Shown here in pieces: positions 11,418 to 21,239 of a stretch of 64,000 bases of DNA (positions within the stretch are counted from its first letter, which is position 1; every line of letters begins with the position of its first letter). A program made the translations under genes and the position numbers. This DNA comes from Callorhinus ursinus (lineage: Eukaryota > Chordata > Mammalia > Carnivora > Otariidae): NCBI RefSeq assembly GCF_003265705.1, contig NW_020312827.1:18014527-18078526 (forward strand), read 5' to 3'. The notes under the pieces are model-generated. The model searched no databases, was not told where the DNA came from, and was given only the letters and a program-made list of their open reading frames with translations.

Positions 11418-11643
11418 GGGCACCTGGGTGGCTCAGTCAGGTAAGCATCCAACTCCTGATTTCAGCTCAGGTCATGATCTCTGGTTGTTAAGATTGAGTC
11501 CCACATGGTGCTCCCTGCTCAGCGATGAGTCCACTTGAGATTCTGTCCCTCTCCCTCTGCCCTTCTCCCTGCTCATGTTCTAAATACATACATACATACA
11601 CACACACACACCTACATACATACATAAAATCTTAAAAAAATAG
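11418..11643 (+). mobile_element. Can-SINE, older subtype, with internal (CATA)n/(CA)n
   Basis: Head ggggcacctgggtggctcag, older body with cacttgagattctgtccctc, and a tail region expanded into (CATA)n and (CA)n at about 11583-11628. The short flanking repeat agagtag at 11411-11417 and 11644-11650 is the likely target-site duplication. Confidence 0.92.
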
Positions 11644-11650
11644 AGAGTAG

Positions 11651-12384
11651 AACAAAATGGAATTCTTAAAGTCATCTTAATCTTTGAAAACTAAATGATT
11701 TCTAATTTCTTAGTTTCATTCAGAGTAAGTAATTGAGACAGTTCTGCCCCCACCTTTCTTCCCTAGGGAGAATGTCCTACAGCTGGTATTATATTCTCTT
11801 AGGATATGATTTCTGGTCTATAGTCTATAGTCTAAATATTCTTTTCTAGGTTTTGCTGTAGTGCAGTGTTAAACTTTCTTACAAATATATCCATTATTTC
11901 TTTCCCTGTGATGTAATTCACTGTCTTGCACAATTGTAGTAGTTATGCTAGTTTTTTCATGATAGTTTCCCTTTGGGATTATTTTTTTATCCCTAAGATA
12001 TGTACTCTGTAATTATGTTAATCCAAACTCATAAATCAAGTCTGAAAGGCCTTTTCATGTTTTCATTGCTCTTTTCCAAATCCCACTCAAATCTGTATCT
12101 GTCTGCCCCAAAAAGGGACTGAGCCAAAATTTCAAGATATTTGATTTCATAAATAGTGCAACACTTAGTAATCTATTGGAAGTCAAAAGAAACAAATTTA
12201 GTTATTATTTTCTTTCAGAACAGAATTGAGAATCAAAATACATTAGTAAAATTGATGAAACTAAAATAATAATAATAATAATAACAATAACTAATAATAG
12301 TAATAAAATGGTAGAATCAAGCAGATGATGGTTTTAAATTTTATAAAGACCAGATTTTCTCACGTGGATTAAATAACATTTTGT
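11651..12384. other. AT-rich sequence with an (AAT)n tract
   Basis: An (AAT)n microsatellite with interruptions spans about 12266-12306. Nothing else is recognised. Confidence 0.5.
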
Positions 12385-12470
12385 CATTTCATAAGTTCAA
12401 TTCAACAAATATCTATAAAGACCCTGCTATGAATAAGTTCTCTATTCAAGAAGGAATGGTGAGTTGAGGG
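12385..12470 (-). mobile_element. Possible L2 3'-end remnant
   Basis: The text ttcaattcaacaaatatcta, then aagaccctgctatga, resembles the reverse complement of the L2 3' terminus (ttcattcaacaaatatttatt..cacctactatg). It is short and diverged. Confidence 0.4.
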
Positions 12471-12589
12471 GATTCAGGGAGGATTGATAATTATGAATTA
12501 TATGCTGTGAGCCACATAACGTTGTCTGTTAGGAGTCGTATCAACTATCTGAAACTCCGTCCTAGAAGGCAGCTAGCATACATGTTTAC

Positions 12590-12628
12590 AAGTGTGTACT
12601 ATTCCTCAACTCAGAATAGTACACACTT
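12590..12628. repeat. Perfect 15-bp inverted repeat (hairpin)
   Basis: The arms aagtgtgtactattc (12590-12604) and gaatagtacacactt (12614-12628) are exact reverse complements separated by nine bases (ctcaactca). It is not part of any repeat I recognise. Confidence 0.9.
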
Positions 12629-12665
12629 TGCTCATCTAACTTAGTCACTATCAGAACTGAGATTT

Positions 12666-12818
12666 TGTTAAAATATAAATGAGGCATATGTAAAATTTTA
12701 AGTTTATTTGAACAAAAATTGATTTGAATTGGGCAGCATCCAATCTAGCAGATGGAAAGTTGCTCCGAGGAAAGACTTTTATAGGCAGAAAGGAGCAGGT
12801 ACAAGGAAATTTTACTGG

Positions 12819-12851
<33 letters not shown>

Positions 12852-13059
12852 GGGTTAGTTATTTCAAGGTTACCTTCCTTCAGGGAATGGCGGGGGTGTA
12901 TTAGGCAGATTACCTACCTAATGCTGGTTAAGCAATTCCTGACTGACTGGTTTAAGATTCCATTTCTGGGAGAGTAAAAAGTGTAACTAAGTCTCTGTTT
13001 GATGATATGGGGTTTAGCATAAGTGAATCCATTTTGGGCCTGTTGTCTTGTTTTTAACA
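12666..13059 (-). mobile_element. Solo LTR of an endogenous retrovirus, probably ERVL-like
   Basis: The element has matched inverted ends (TGTTAAAA at 12666-12673, TTTTTAACA at 13051-13059), as expected for LTRs. On the minus strand a TATAAAAG box (12776-12783) is followed about 70 bp later by an AATAAA signal (12703-12708). A run of 29 A (12821-12849, T on the LTR strand) is an internal expansion. Flanking bases attt/attg are nearly duplicated. There is no retroviral coding sequence. Class assignment is tentative. Confidence 0.75.
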
Positions 13060-14075
13060 ATTGAAACACAAAGAAATTTCAATTAAGAGAGCTGTAAATA
13101 TCATTTAGCAATTATTTATCAAATAATTTTTTTTAGAGAACAATCTTATTTTCTACAAGGTTAATTTCTCTAATGCCTCATATAATAGACAATAAACATG
13201 TATCATTTTCACATGATATTCATTAATTTAACTTTGTTTAGAACCAAAATAAATTGGCATAAATAGCTTAAAATTGTGACTACTACTTAATATTGCCCAT
13301 AATCATTTATTTTATTTTTTTTTGGATGAAAACACTTCACATTCTTTTATTCACCAAATGCTTTCTTATTTTAAATTCCCAGTTGATAATCATTTGATTA
13401 TTTGAAAGCCATCAAAGCAACATTGACCATGATGTATTAATTGCCTATATGCAGACAAAAATTTCACATGCTTGTCCACTGGGTCACGAATTGAACATTA
13501 GGTACTTGTCAAATTTATTGCAGCATTACAGTATCTTAAACCCAGAGCCCTTCTATAGGAAATCCGAGCAAAATATTTTCAAGAAAATGCAGAATTGTGC
13601 AGGTGGTTCTTCTGACTTAGAAATGGCCTGGAATCTGATAGAATAATAGGCTTTTCACAGAAGGATTACTATTTCCAAAAAAGAAAAGTAAAGCTTTTGT
13701 TTTGGTTTTGAAAATAAATTTCAGAACAATCTGCTTCTTTATTGAAATCAATATATATGTATTAATCCAATGAGTAATTATGTAGTGATCACTGTTTGTC
13801 AGGCAGTATATTAATGGTGATTTGCCACATTTCTTTAGCTATATCTGTAAGTTTTTTTAAACTTATTTCATATTTTCCTATTATTTTTGAATATTTAAAA
13901 TACTTTGTTTTTCATTTGAGCCTGTGTCTTAATACTACTTTATATATTATGCATTTATTTCATTGTTGTTGTCACAGTTATGCAAAATGTGAATGAATTA
14001 GAATAAATGGAGTCCCAAAGAGTTTTTTTAAAGAAGCATCCTCTTTAAATATAGTCAATGACATTATACATGGTA
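13060..14075. other. AT-rich stretch, nothing recognised
   Basis: No repeat family, RNA gene or supported ORF. The short ORFs at 13449-13646 and 13796-13996 have no known motifs. Confidence 0.45.
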
Positions 14076-14086
14076 TCTGCCATCTT

Positions 14087-14297
14087 ATTTTAAAAATTTT
14101 TTTAAAGATTTTATTTATTTATTTGTTTAGAGAGAGAGTGTGAGTGGGGGGAGAGGCAGAGGGAGAGAGAGAATCTCAAGCATACTTCATTCTGAGTACA
14201 GAGCCAGAGGTGGGGCTTGATCTCAGGACCCTGAAATCATGACCTGAGCCGAAATCAAGAGTCAGGCACTTAACCAACTGAGCCACCCAGGCACCCC
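14087..14297 (-). mobile_element. Can-SINE, older subtype
   Basis: Reverse copy with ttttaaagattttatttatt tail, a GA-rich body and a head carrying the older gagtcaggcacttaaccaac motif, ending gccacccaggcacccc. The 11-bp duplication tctgccatctt / tctgtcatctt is at 14076-14086 and 14298-14308. Confidence 0.94.
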
Positions 14298-14644
14298 TCT
14301 GTCATCTTTTTTATAGTCTCACTAAAACACATTTCACAATTTATTCATCTTCTCTTATTACTCACCAGGCTTGCTCTGATGATTTTTAGTTTATTCCATA
14401 GGCCACTGATTTGCCTTTGTTGATGCTATTCAAAATAATATGCCGTACAGTCAGAAATACCATAGTTTCTAAACTTGGGTTACAAAACATTTTGAATTGT
14501 GAAAGCATCCTCTGAAAACCCATTTGGCCCCTCATTATAACTACTTTATGGAGTTTCTGGTTAATTAAAAACAACAATAGGTATATTTCCTCTATGGTCA
14601 TAAATGAAACAATCAAATCTTATTTAAAGCAAAATAAAGTTTTA

Positions 14645-14695
14645 TTTATTTATTTTTTAAGTTTAATTTTTTTAAAGATTTTATTTATTTATTTG

Positions 14696-14730
<35 letters not shown>

Positions 14731-14874
14731 AAGAACACAGGTGGGGGAGTGGGGGAGGGAGAAGCAGGCTTCCTGCAGAGCAGGGAGCCCAGTGCAGGGC
14801 TCGATCCCAGTACCCTGGGATCATGACCCGAGCCGAAGGCAGACCCTTAATGACTGAGCCATCCAGGAGCCCCG
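14645..14874 (-). mobile_element. Can-SINE with (GA)n expansion
   Basis: Reverse copy ending gccatccaggagcccc, with a (GA)n run at about 14700-14728. The 14-bp duplication aaaataaagtttta lies at 14631-14644 and 14875-14888. Confidence 0.95.
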
Positions 14875-15059
14875 AAAATAAAGTTTTAGTATTTGGATTC
14901 CATGAACTGTGCATTTTAAGCCCATGAGTATACAGTTTTATTCTATTTGTGTACTTTTGGAACATGCAGTGGTTATGGTTGTCCCTGGGTGGTTCACAAG
15001 TATTTTCATTTACTAATTAATTAATTTACTCAACTATGTATTCATTCCACATGAAAATA

Positions 15060-15380
15060 TTGGGCACTACTATGTTTCAAGCACCACTCAAGGCACTGGG
15101 GATATATTACTAAGTAAAACAGACAAAAATTTCTGTTGTTATGTAACTTGTTATGGAAAGAGGATAAAAAGTCTGACAATAAACTTAATAAACATATGAA
15201 AGAATGTTTTAAGTATTATGAAAATAATAGACTCCAATAATGGGAATGATCAGTATTTGGGATGGCAGTTTCAATTGAAATGGAGTTACCAAGATAAGAT
15301 TCATCCAGTAGGTGACATTTGAGAAATGATCTGAAGGAAGTGAGGAATTTTAACATACTGATATCAGAAAGGCAAGAATT
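15060..15380 (-). mobile_element. L2 LINE, segment 1 of 3 (3' end)
   Basis: Reverse complement of the L2 3' region: gcactactatgtttcaagca, ggcactggggatat, aaacagacaaaaatttctg, acaataaacttaataaac and gtgacatttgagaaatgatc appear in the order expected for antisense L2. The element continues at 15854-15950 and 17125-17770 after later insertions. Confidence 0.8.
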
Positions 15381-15382
15381 CC

Positions 15383-15401
15383 AAAAAAAAAAAAAAAAAA
15401 A
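15383..15401. repeat. A19 homopolymer
   Basis: An uninterrupted A run at the L2/LTR junction. The flanking attcc..gga motif recurs at 15854-15867 with six A, giving a direct repeat that encloses the LTR. Confidence 0.9.
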
Positions 15402-15421
15402 GGAAATAGTGACTCTTGGAA

Positions 15422-15837
15422 TGGTGAGGGAGTGGGAGCACCCTGCTACCTCCCCCCAACACCCACTCCTGAGTAGGACACATGTGACATTCTTCCAGGG
15501 ATCTCCCAACTATCTTAATGTTAATACCTTGCTAGAAGAGAAAACAACCTTAACTTGACAATAGCAAGACCTCTGGTATCTTGTGGGTATCTTGTATGTT
15601 GGTCCTCTTTAGCATATGAAGTTCTTTTGAAACCTCCATTTTCCTTACTTCCCAACTCCGAAGTATATTATCAGCCACCCCTCACAACCCCAGTGCAGAA
15701 ACTCTTTCTGCCCACAGGCCCTGTCCCTGTGCTTTAATAAAATCATTTTGCACCAAAGATGTCTCAAGAATTCTTTCTTGGTCATCGGCTCCGGACTCCA
15801 CTCCACGGAACCTCACCTATATTTCAAAACCACATCA
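15422..15837 (+). mobile_element. ERV1-type (gammaretrovirus-like) solo LTR
   Basis: The right half has typical gamma-type LTR features: a TATA-like aagtatatta near 15661, AATAAA at 15736-15741, then tgcaccaaag, ctcaagaattctttcttgg and tcggctccggactcc of R/U5. I place the ends at TGGTGAGG and CACATCA, with ggaa/ggag as a 4-bp duplication (one mismatch). The left boundary is uncertain by about 20 bases. No viral genes are adjacent, so this is a lone LTR from an old endogenous retrovirus. Confidence 0.72.
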
Positions 15838-15853
15838 GGAGCATCACTGGTCT

Positions 15854-15950
15854 ATTCCAAAAAAGGAGGATGCTATTGGAGCTAGAGCAAGGTAGACAGA
15901 TATGAAGGGCCTTTAGACCATTGTTACTGTCTTGACTTTTATTCCAAGCA
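15854..15950 (-). mobile_element. L2 LINE, segment 2 of 3
   Basis: The stretch ggagctagagcaagg, then atgaagggcctttagacc and cttgacttttattcc matches antisense L2 ORF2 C-terminal sequence. It ends where MER20 begins. Confidence 0.65.
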
Positions 15951-16170
15951 CAAGGATTCTCAGCTTTGAAACTATTAACATTTTGGCCCTGATAACTCTT
16001 TGTTTTGGGATGCTGTTCTGTGCACTGTGGGATGTTTCACTGCATTCGAGGCCTCTAATCTCTCAGTGGCCACAGCAACTCCAGTTGTTAACACCAAAGG
16101 TATCTCCAGATATTGCCAAATATCCTCTAGGAAACAAAATGTCTCCAATGAATTTCCACTGCTCTAAATG
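15951..16170. mobile_element. MER20-like hAT-Charlie DNA transposon
   Basis: Motifs agree with MER20: ctcagctttgaaactattaa, ttttggccctgataactctt, tgcactgtgggatgtttc, ggtatctccagatattgcca and atatcctctaggaaacaaaa. It is a non-autonomous, non-coding element inserted into L2. A second copy of the family lies at 41810-42030. Confidence 0.8.
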
Positions 16171-16182
16171 GAATGGAGAAAC

Positions 16183-17124
16183 ATACAGATTGAATAGTGC
16201 CCCCCCTGAAATTCATGTCTACCTGGAAACAGTCAATGCGGCATTATTTGGAAATAGGGTCTTTGCTGAGTAATTAAGTCAAGATGAGGTCATATTGAAG
16301 TGGGAGAGCTAGGTTCCTGTCTCACAGAGTTGAAAAATGAATCTCGCAGACAATGGAGAGTAAGTAAAGCAAGAAAAGTTTAGTAGGGGAAGATACAGAA
16401 AAAACTCTTAAGAGTGAGAGGAGTCCCAGTGGGGTGCCTCTGAGGGCCTTTAGGGTTGGTCCTTTATAGAAAGCTAACCAGGGATCTTAAATTCTTTTAA
16501 CATTTCTATTGTTATCACCATTGAGCAAAGACTAGTGTAACACCTTCAATGGCTTACTTCCTTTTTATGGTCTGGTTATTCTTTGTTGGTCCCAGGGGAT
16601 TATCATAAAAAGACACCCACCCCACACATCTAGGGCAGGGTGGTCCGGATTGCCCCCTTCTCTCCAGTTTCTCCACCTCTCCCCATTTTTTGGGATTTCT
16701 GTGAGCCTGATCACATAGCCCCCTAGCTATCTCTCCCTACGTAGCCCCACCTGTCCCTTACTCAATATTGTATTAGGGTGGGCTCTAAATTCAAAGACTG
16801 GGATCTTTGTAAGAGAAATGAGAGGAATGTCTATACACAAAGACATAGAGGAGACAGGGGGAAGAAGTCCATATGAAAATGGAGGCAAAGATTAGGGTGA
16901 TGCAAGTTCAAACCAAGGAGCACTAAGGATTACCAACAACCTCCAGAAGCAAGGAGGGAGGCGATGAAGGATACTTTCCTGGAATTTTCAGGGAGAATTC
17001 AGCCCCTGCTGGCAACTGAATTCCAACTTTAGCTTCCACAACTGAGAAAACAAATTTATTTTGCTGGGAGCCACCTAGTTTGTGGTACTTTGTTTGGGCA
17101 GCCCTAGGAAATGAATACAGACTG
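16183..17124 (+). mobile_element. MLT1-like MaLR LTR, split by a later LTR
   Basis: Left part (16183-16295) has gattgaatagtgccccccc, atttggaaatagggtctttg and aattaagtcaagatgaggtc. Right part (16769-17124) has gtattagggtgggctc, gcaaagattagggtgatgca, ccacctagtttgtggtactt and cagccctaggaaatgaatac. Together they form an MLT1 LTR of the A/B type as I recall it. The ERV1-type LTR at 16296-16764 interrupts it. Confidence 0.82.
16296..16764 (-). mobile_element. ERV1-type solo LTR nested in MLT1
   Basis: The 469-bp insert has TG...CA ends and a perfect 4-bp duplication, atat, at 16292-16295 and 16765-16768. Removing it restores a normal MLT1 sequence. On the minus strand it carries a TATAAAGG box (RC at 16461-16468) and, near its 3' end, cttttcttgctttacttact and gcgagattcatttttcaact typical of gamma-type LTRs. 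No gag, pol or env remains, so it is a recombined solo LTR. Confidence 0.88.
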
Positions 17125-17770
17125 TCACCAGAGAAGTATAAATACAGAAATACCACCTGACCTCAGTTTTAACTATTATTCTGCATGCAGTAGAGCTAAT
17201 AGACAGTTGTGGAGTGGAGAGGGTGAGGGTGTGGAAGCAGGAAACTAATTAGAAGCACAGGACAGCAGTTAAAGGCAGAGATGATGGCAGATCGGACCAG
17301 ACAGAGAGAACGAGAATGATGGAGATGGTGAGAAGGAGTTGGATCGTCCATACGTCGTTAATACAAATTAACAGGGTTTGCTGATGGATCGGATCTGGGG
17401 CATGAATTTAGACCGAGTAGCCAGAAGGAGGGAGAAGGCTGCGAGTGAAGTTTGGAGTTAAAATCAGCCATTGTGTTTGGGAAGCCTTGAGTGTGAGATG
17501 TTTACGAGATACCCAAGCACAGCTACTGAGTAGGTACTTTGATATATGAGTCAGGGATTTAGGCAGAGATTCATGCTGGAGATAAATTTAGGCATATAAA
17601 AGGTATTTAAAGTAGTAAGTCAGAAAACTGAGAGTGTGTGAAAAATGCATAAAGGGAGGTTTACCTCAGAGTTAAGAGGACAGTAGTAAGAGAAGGGATC
17701 AGCAAATAGTGAAGAAAAAGAGCAACCAGCAAGGTACTGGCAAAATCAAGAGGGAATTGTCTTTTGACTT
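17125..17770 (-). mobile_element. L2 LINE, segment 3 of 3 (ORF2 part)
   Basis: Antisense L2 ORF2 continues: tggagtggagagggtgaggg, ggtgtggaagcaggaaacta, ggcagagatgatggcag, cagggtttgctgatggatcg, gagtgtgagatgtttacgag and gaaaaagagcaaccagc. Many frameshifts and stops make it non-coding. With 15060-15380 and 15854-15950 it forms one element of over 1 kb. Confidence 0.82.
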
Positions 17771-18135
17771 CTGAAAAGTAGTCTTTTTTGTTTATTACTA
17801 TTATGTAAAACTTGCATTACAGACACATTTTATTGAGAAAAGTCATTGTACACTAGGAAGATATCAATAGTTATTTTTTTCACTTCATATGAAGCAGGAC
17901 AAAATGTATATGATGATTGCCTGGCATAAATAATTGAAAGTGCAAGGAACTTGATTTATTTTGTTGGACTATAAATAGAAGACTTCCTCTCCGTGCAATT
18001 AGTTTAGATATGTGTCTGATACCTTTCCCAGCCTAGAAAGGCTATCTCTTAATGTGAAGAATAATATAGATCATGACACTAGAAAATTCCTGTAGCTAGA
18101 TTTTTTCACTTTTGTGCAAGCAAAAGGGACATCAA
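17771..18135. other. Sequence with no recognised feature
   Basis: No repeat or gene recognised between L2 and the purine microsatellite. Confidence 0.4.
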
Positions 18136-18182
18136 TGAAAGAAAGAAGAAAAGACAGAAGAAAGACAGGAGAAAGAAAGAAA

Positions 18183-18275
<93 letters not shown>

Positions 18276-18279
18276 AAAC
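18136..18279. repeat. (GAAA)n purine microsatellite
   Basis: About 140 bp of almost pure purine, mostly uninterrupted GAAA units after 18176. ORFs encoding KERKKERK- or FLSFFLSF-type repeats over it are artefacts of the tandem repeat. Confidence 0.95.
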
Positions 18280-18419
18280 AGGAGAAGAAGAAACAGTGAC
18301 ACAATGCAGTGGATATTCTGGACTTTTGTAGTCTGTGGATACTAGATCTAGATATCTGTAAACTTCCCATTCTGTGTAGAGCTTACAGAGAAAAAGCAGG
18401 TCTCCATTTGATCCCAAAT

Positions 18420-18890
18420 TATTCTAAGGGATCAGTCAGGTCCCAACAGGAAATGGGTGAAATTATCAAAAATAGTGGCTAATTTATAAAGGTGTAGTTA
18501 TAAGGAACCAGAAACAATAGTGCATTTATGAAGAGCATATAGTAACCGATGTGTTACCACTCATAGGTCTAAAGGGATGAGGGAGAGGGATTGGCCAGCA
18601 GAACGCATAAGGACATAGTTGTGTAATCAACTCTTTTGACAGAAATAGTCACCACTGGTCGAAGCACACAGCCAGCTTGAGGTAATCTCACAAGCAGGGA
18701 GGCGGGGAACTATAAATATGTTGTCCTCACTTGCCAACTTTCTCCTCTTCTCTTGCTCATTAACAGGGTCTCTACCAGATGTCAGAGGAGATTGGAACTT
18801 TTGACACAATCCCTTCAGGTCAGCCTTCCAGGGAAAAGAACAAGGTAGAGAAGGAAGAACAGTGACTAGAGAGGCCAAATGAAGCTCTCT
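18420..18890. other. Possible ancient interspersed repeat, family not named
   Basis: The order gtcaggtcccaacaggaaat, taatttataaaggtgtagtt and gatgagggagagggattgg reminds me of a common old mammalian repeat beginning ggtcccaacaggaaac. I cannot name the family, and the right boundary is unclear. Confidence 0.4.
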
Positions 18891-19523
18891 TGCACACTCA
18901 ACTTTCTCTGGTTTGGTGCCCTTTCAGTTAGTTTGCTTCACACTTCTGTGGAAGAAATAATGTATGATTAGGTGAAGAGGCTCTCTTCTGCCATTGAAAG
19001 TCATCTGCTATTAAGCAGGTTAACTCTTCTTTGACCACTCAGAAATCGTCCTGATCGAGAACAATTTTAAAAATTAGCATCGCACAAGAGTTAGTGTTCT
19101 CTATCAGTCTATGGCTTATATAGCATTACTAGTCTCTTGCATGTGAATAAGATAAACCCATCTATGTTAAATAACAAAGTGCTTTTATTAACACTTATGC
19201 TGATTCCATTTTAAAAAGAAGTGCCTGTAATATTTTTCTTTTCAAAAGGCAAGTGTATCTTCTTCACAAATACAGCAAATACAAAGATGATAACACAATT
19301 CCAGGAAGACAAAAATAATTTAAAACAATGGCAACTGCACATGTGATAGGTAGATGTGACATTTCTGAGAGACATTACTTATACTAAAATTTCCCCATTA
19401 GCATCTCCAGTTCAAGGTCCAATTTCCTAAAAGCAACCAGTGCTGGAGTTGCCATTATTATACAATTTTCACACTCCCATAACTTGCATGCATTTTAGTT
19501 TCACTGTTAGAAAAATAGAAAAG
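18891..19523. other. Sequence with no recognised feature
   Basis: No repeat or coding feature is recognised. Confidence 0.4.
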
Positions 19524-19760
19524 TCAATGTTCACATTTAAGGACCATCACGTTTATTAATACATTCCTGTAATATTTGTCAGCCTTGGTATATTCACGAT
19601 CTATGATATTTTTAAGAGCACTGTCATAGCTTTTTAGGCTAGTTCCATTTGGCACTTTGGATATCCAGGACATTCCATTCAAAATATCCTGAGTGAACAA
19701 TGACGACCATATTGGTAACCCTTCTTTCTTGAGGTTCATCTCCACAAGTGTGGGATCCAT
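19524..19760 (-). other. Unassigned 78-codon ORF in non-repeat sequence
   Basis: A minus-strand ORF of 78 codons begins MDPTLVEMNLKKEG and ends VLINVMVLKCEH. I recognise no domain, signal peptide or membrane segment. About 70 bases upstream on the same strand, ttcctttctctcttag (AG at 19833-19832) looks like a splice acceptor, and taataaacg near the ORF end resembles a poly-A signal. This could be an exon or pseudogene fragment, but a chance ORF is more likely given the AT-rich setting. Confidence 0.2.
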
Positions 19761-19835
19761 TATTCATGTTGATGACATTCCAATAACACGCTGCATGATT
19801 TTACACTGAGTGAGCAATCCAACAGCCTAGACTAA

Positions 19836-20437
19836 GAGAGAAAGGAATTAAAATTAAAGGTTAATGTTACTATTTATAGGAGGTTGGCTCTTTTAAAAGA
19901 GATGTACAAAAAGGTGGCCAATAAAGTCTGCTATATTTATTAGGCATGGAGACATCTGAAATGCACAATGTCAAGGTGGAGCCTTTCCTCCCAGGAAGAG
20001 GAGTTACATAGAATCTCCGTGGCAGCTGGCCTTTCCATCGAAGTTGTCAGCCTTTGTGTGTTCTAATGACTTGCACTTTAGTTGCAATTTCTTCTTGGAT
20101 ATGAAGTCAAATTTAAAAACTGTGGTAAAAATATGATAGTAGAATGAAAATACAGTCTCATTAATGAACAATGCACATTTCTAATGAAATATAAGATTAG
20201 TCACCTATGTGAAAAATCTCCAAACTCCAAAACTTTTAAGTGAAAATGAGAGCTTCTATTGTTCTTGTTAAGAACCAAAGAAATGAATCACCCCTCAATA
20301 ATGAGCTTGTGGCATAAAGCAGGAGTTACTTTCCTTTCACAAGCTGCTCTTAACATGAACCAGGAAATGATGTCTATCCTGGTCCATTCAAATTACTGGC
20401 TTTCTTCTGGTAATAAAAATATTCATATTGTAGCATT
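19836..20437. other. Sequence with no recognised feature
   Basis: I recognise no repeat, RNA gene or supported ORF. Confidence 0.4.
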
Positions 20438-20455
20438 AAAAAGTAGTAAAGGTGG

Positions 20456-20675
20456 GTTACCTGGGTGGCTCAGTCGGTTAAGAGACCAACTCTTGGTTTA
20501 GGCTCAAGTTGTATCTCAGGGTGGTGAGATCAAGCCCCAGGTAGGGCTCCACGCTCAGCTCAGAGTCTGCCTGAGATTCCTCCCCTCTCCTTTTCCCTCC
20601 ACTCCGCTCCTCTCCTGCTCCCTAGTGTGCATGTGTTCTCTTTCTCTCTCTCAAATCAACCAATCAATCAATCTT
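20456..20675 (+). mobile_element. Can-SINE, older subtype
   Basis: Head tacctgggtggctcagtcgg, a body with agggctccacgctcagctca, then gcctgagattcctcccctc and an (AATC)n tail. An 18-bp duplication with two mismatches, aaaaagtagtaaaggtgg / aaaaagtaataaagatgg, lies at 20438-20455 and 20676-20693. Confidence 0.95.
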
Positions 20676-20693
20676 AAAAAGTAATAAAGATGG

Positions 20694-21005
20694 TATTTGC
20701 ACATCTACCAAACTATTGATAAAACCATTCGATCTTGTAACTTCCAAAGTACATATTTGGTACAATAAAAGGTGAAACCCTACGTTGTAATGTTCATCCC
20801 CCAAGTTTAACTCCATTTAGGGAAAAGTCAATATTAATATATTTAAAAGCCTGGCAAAATTAGTCAGCCATATGTGTGAAATAAACAGTTGCATGCAACA
20901 ATTTTATAGAACTATAAGTTTAATATAATGGTTGATGTACACAGTCCATTGATTTGTTTGTGCTTTGGATGTTTGCTGGGATAATGAATGGTTTCCAAAT
21001 GAATT
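20694..21005. other. Sequence with no recognised feature
   Basis: Short spacer between two SINEs; nothing recognised. Confidence 0.4.
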
Positions 21006-21020
21006 GAAAAATTCTAGGCA

Positions 21021-21224
21021 GGGGCACCTGGATGGCTCAGTCGGTTAAGCAATTGCCTTCGGCTCAGGTCATGATCCCAGGGTCCTGGGATCCAGCCCCG
21101 CATCAGGCTCCCTGCTCCGCAGGAGGCCCGCTTCTCCCTCTCCCACTCCCCCTGCTTGTGTTCCCTCTCTCACTGTCTTTCTCTCTCTGTCAAATAAAGT
21201 CTTAAAAAAGAAAAGAAAAGAAAA
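21021..21224 (+). mobile_element. Can-SINE with (GAAAA)n tail
   Basis: Close to the common consensus: ggggcacctggatggctcag, cttcggctcaggtcatgatc, ctccctgctccgcaggaggc, tgtcaaataaagtcttaaaa and then (AAAAG)n. A perfect 15-bp duplication, gaaaaattctaggca, lies at 21006-21020 and 21225-21239. It is the last SINE before a gap of about 17 kb. Confidence 0.97.
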
Positions 21225-21239
21225 GAAAAATTCTAGGCA

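Noticed and set aside
15216..15509. 97-codon minus-strand ORF
   Set aside because: It spans an L2/LTR junction and the A19 homopolymer (phenylalanine run), so it has no coherent coding origin.
18071..18417. ORFs of 61-103 codons with KERKKERK or FLSFFLSF repeats
   Set aside because: They are translations of the (GAAA)n microsatellite, which is open in several frames on both strands.
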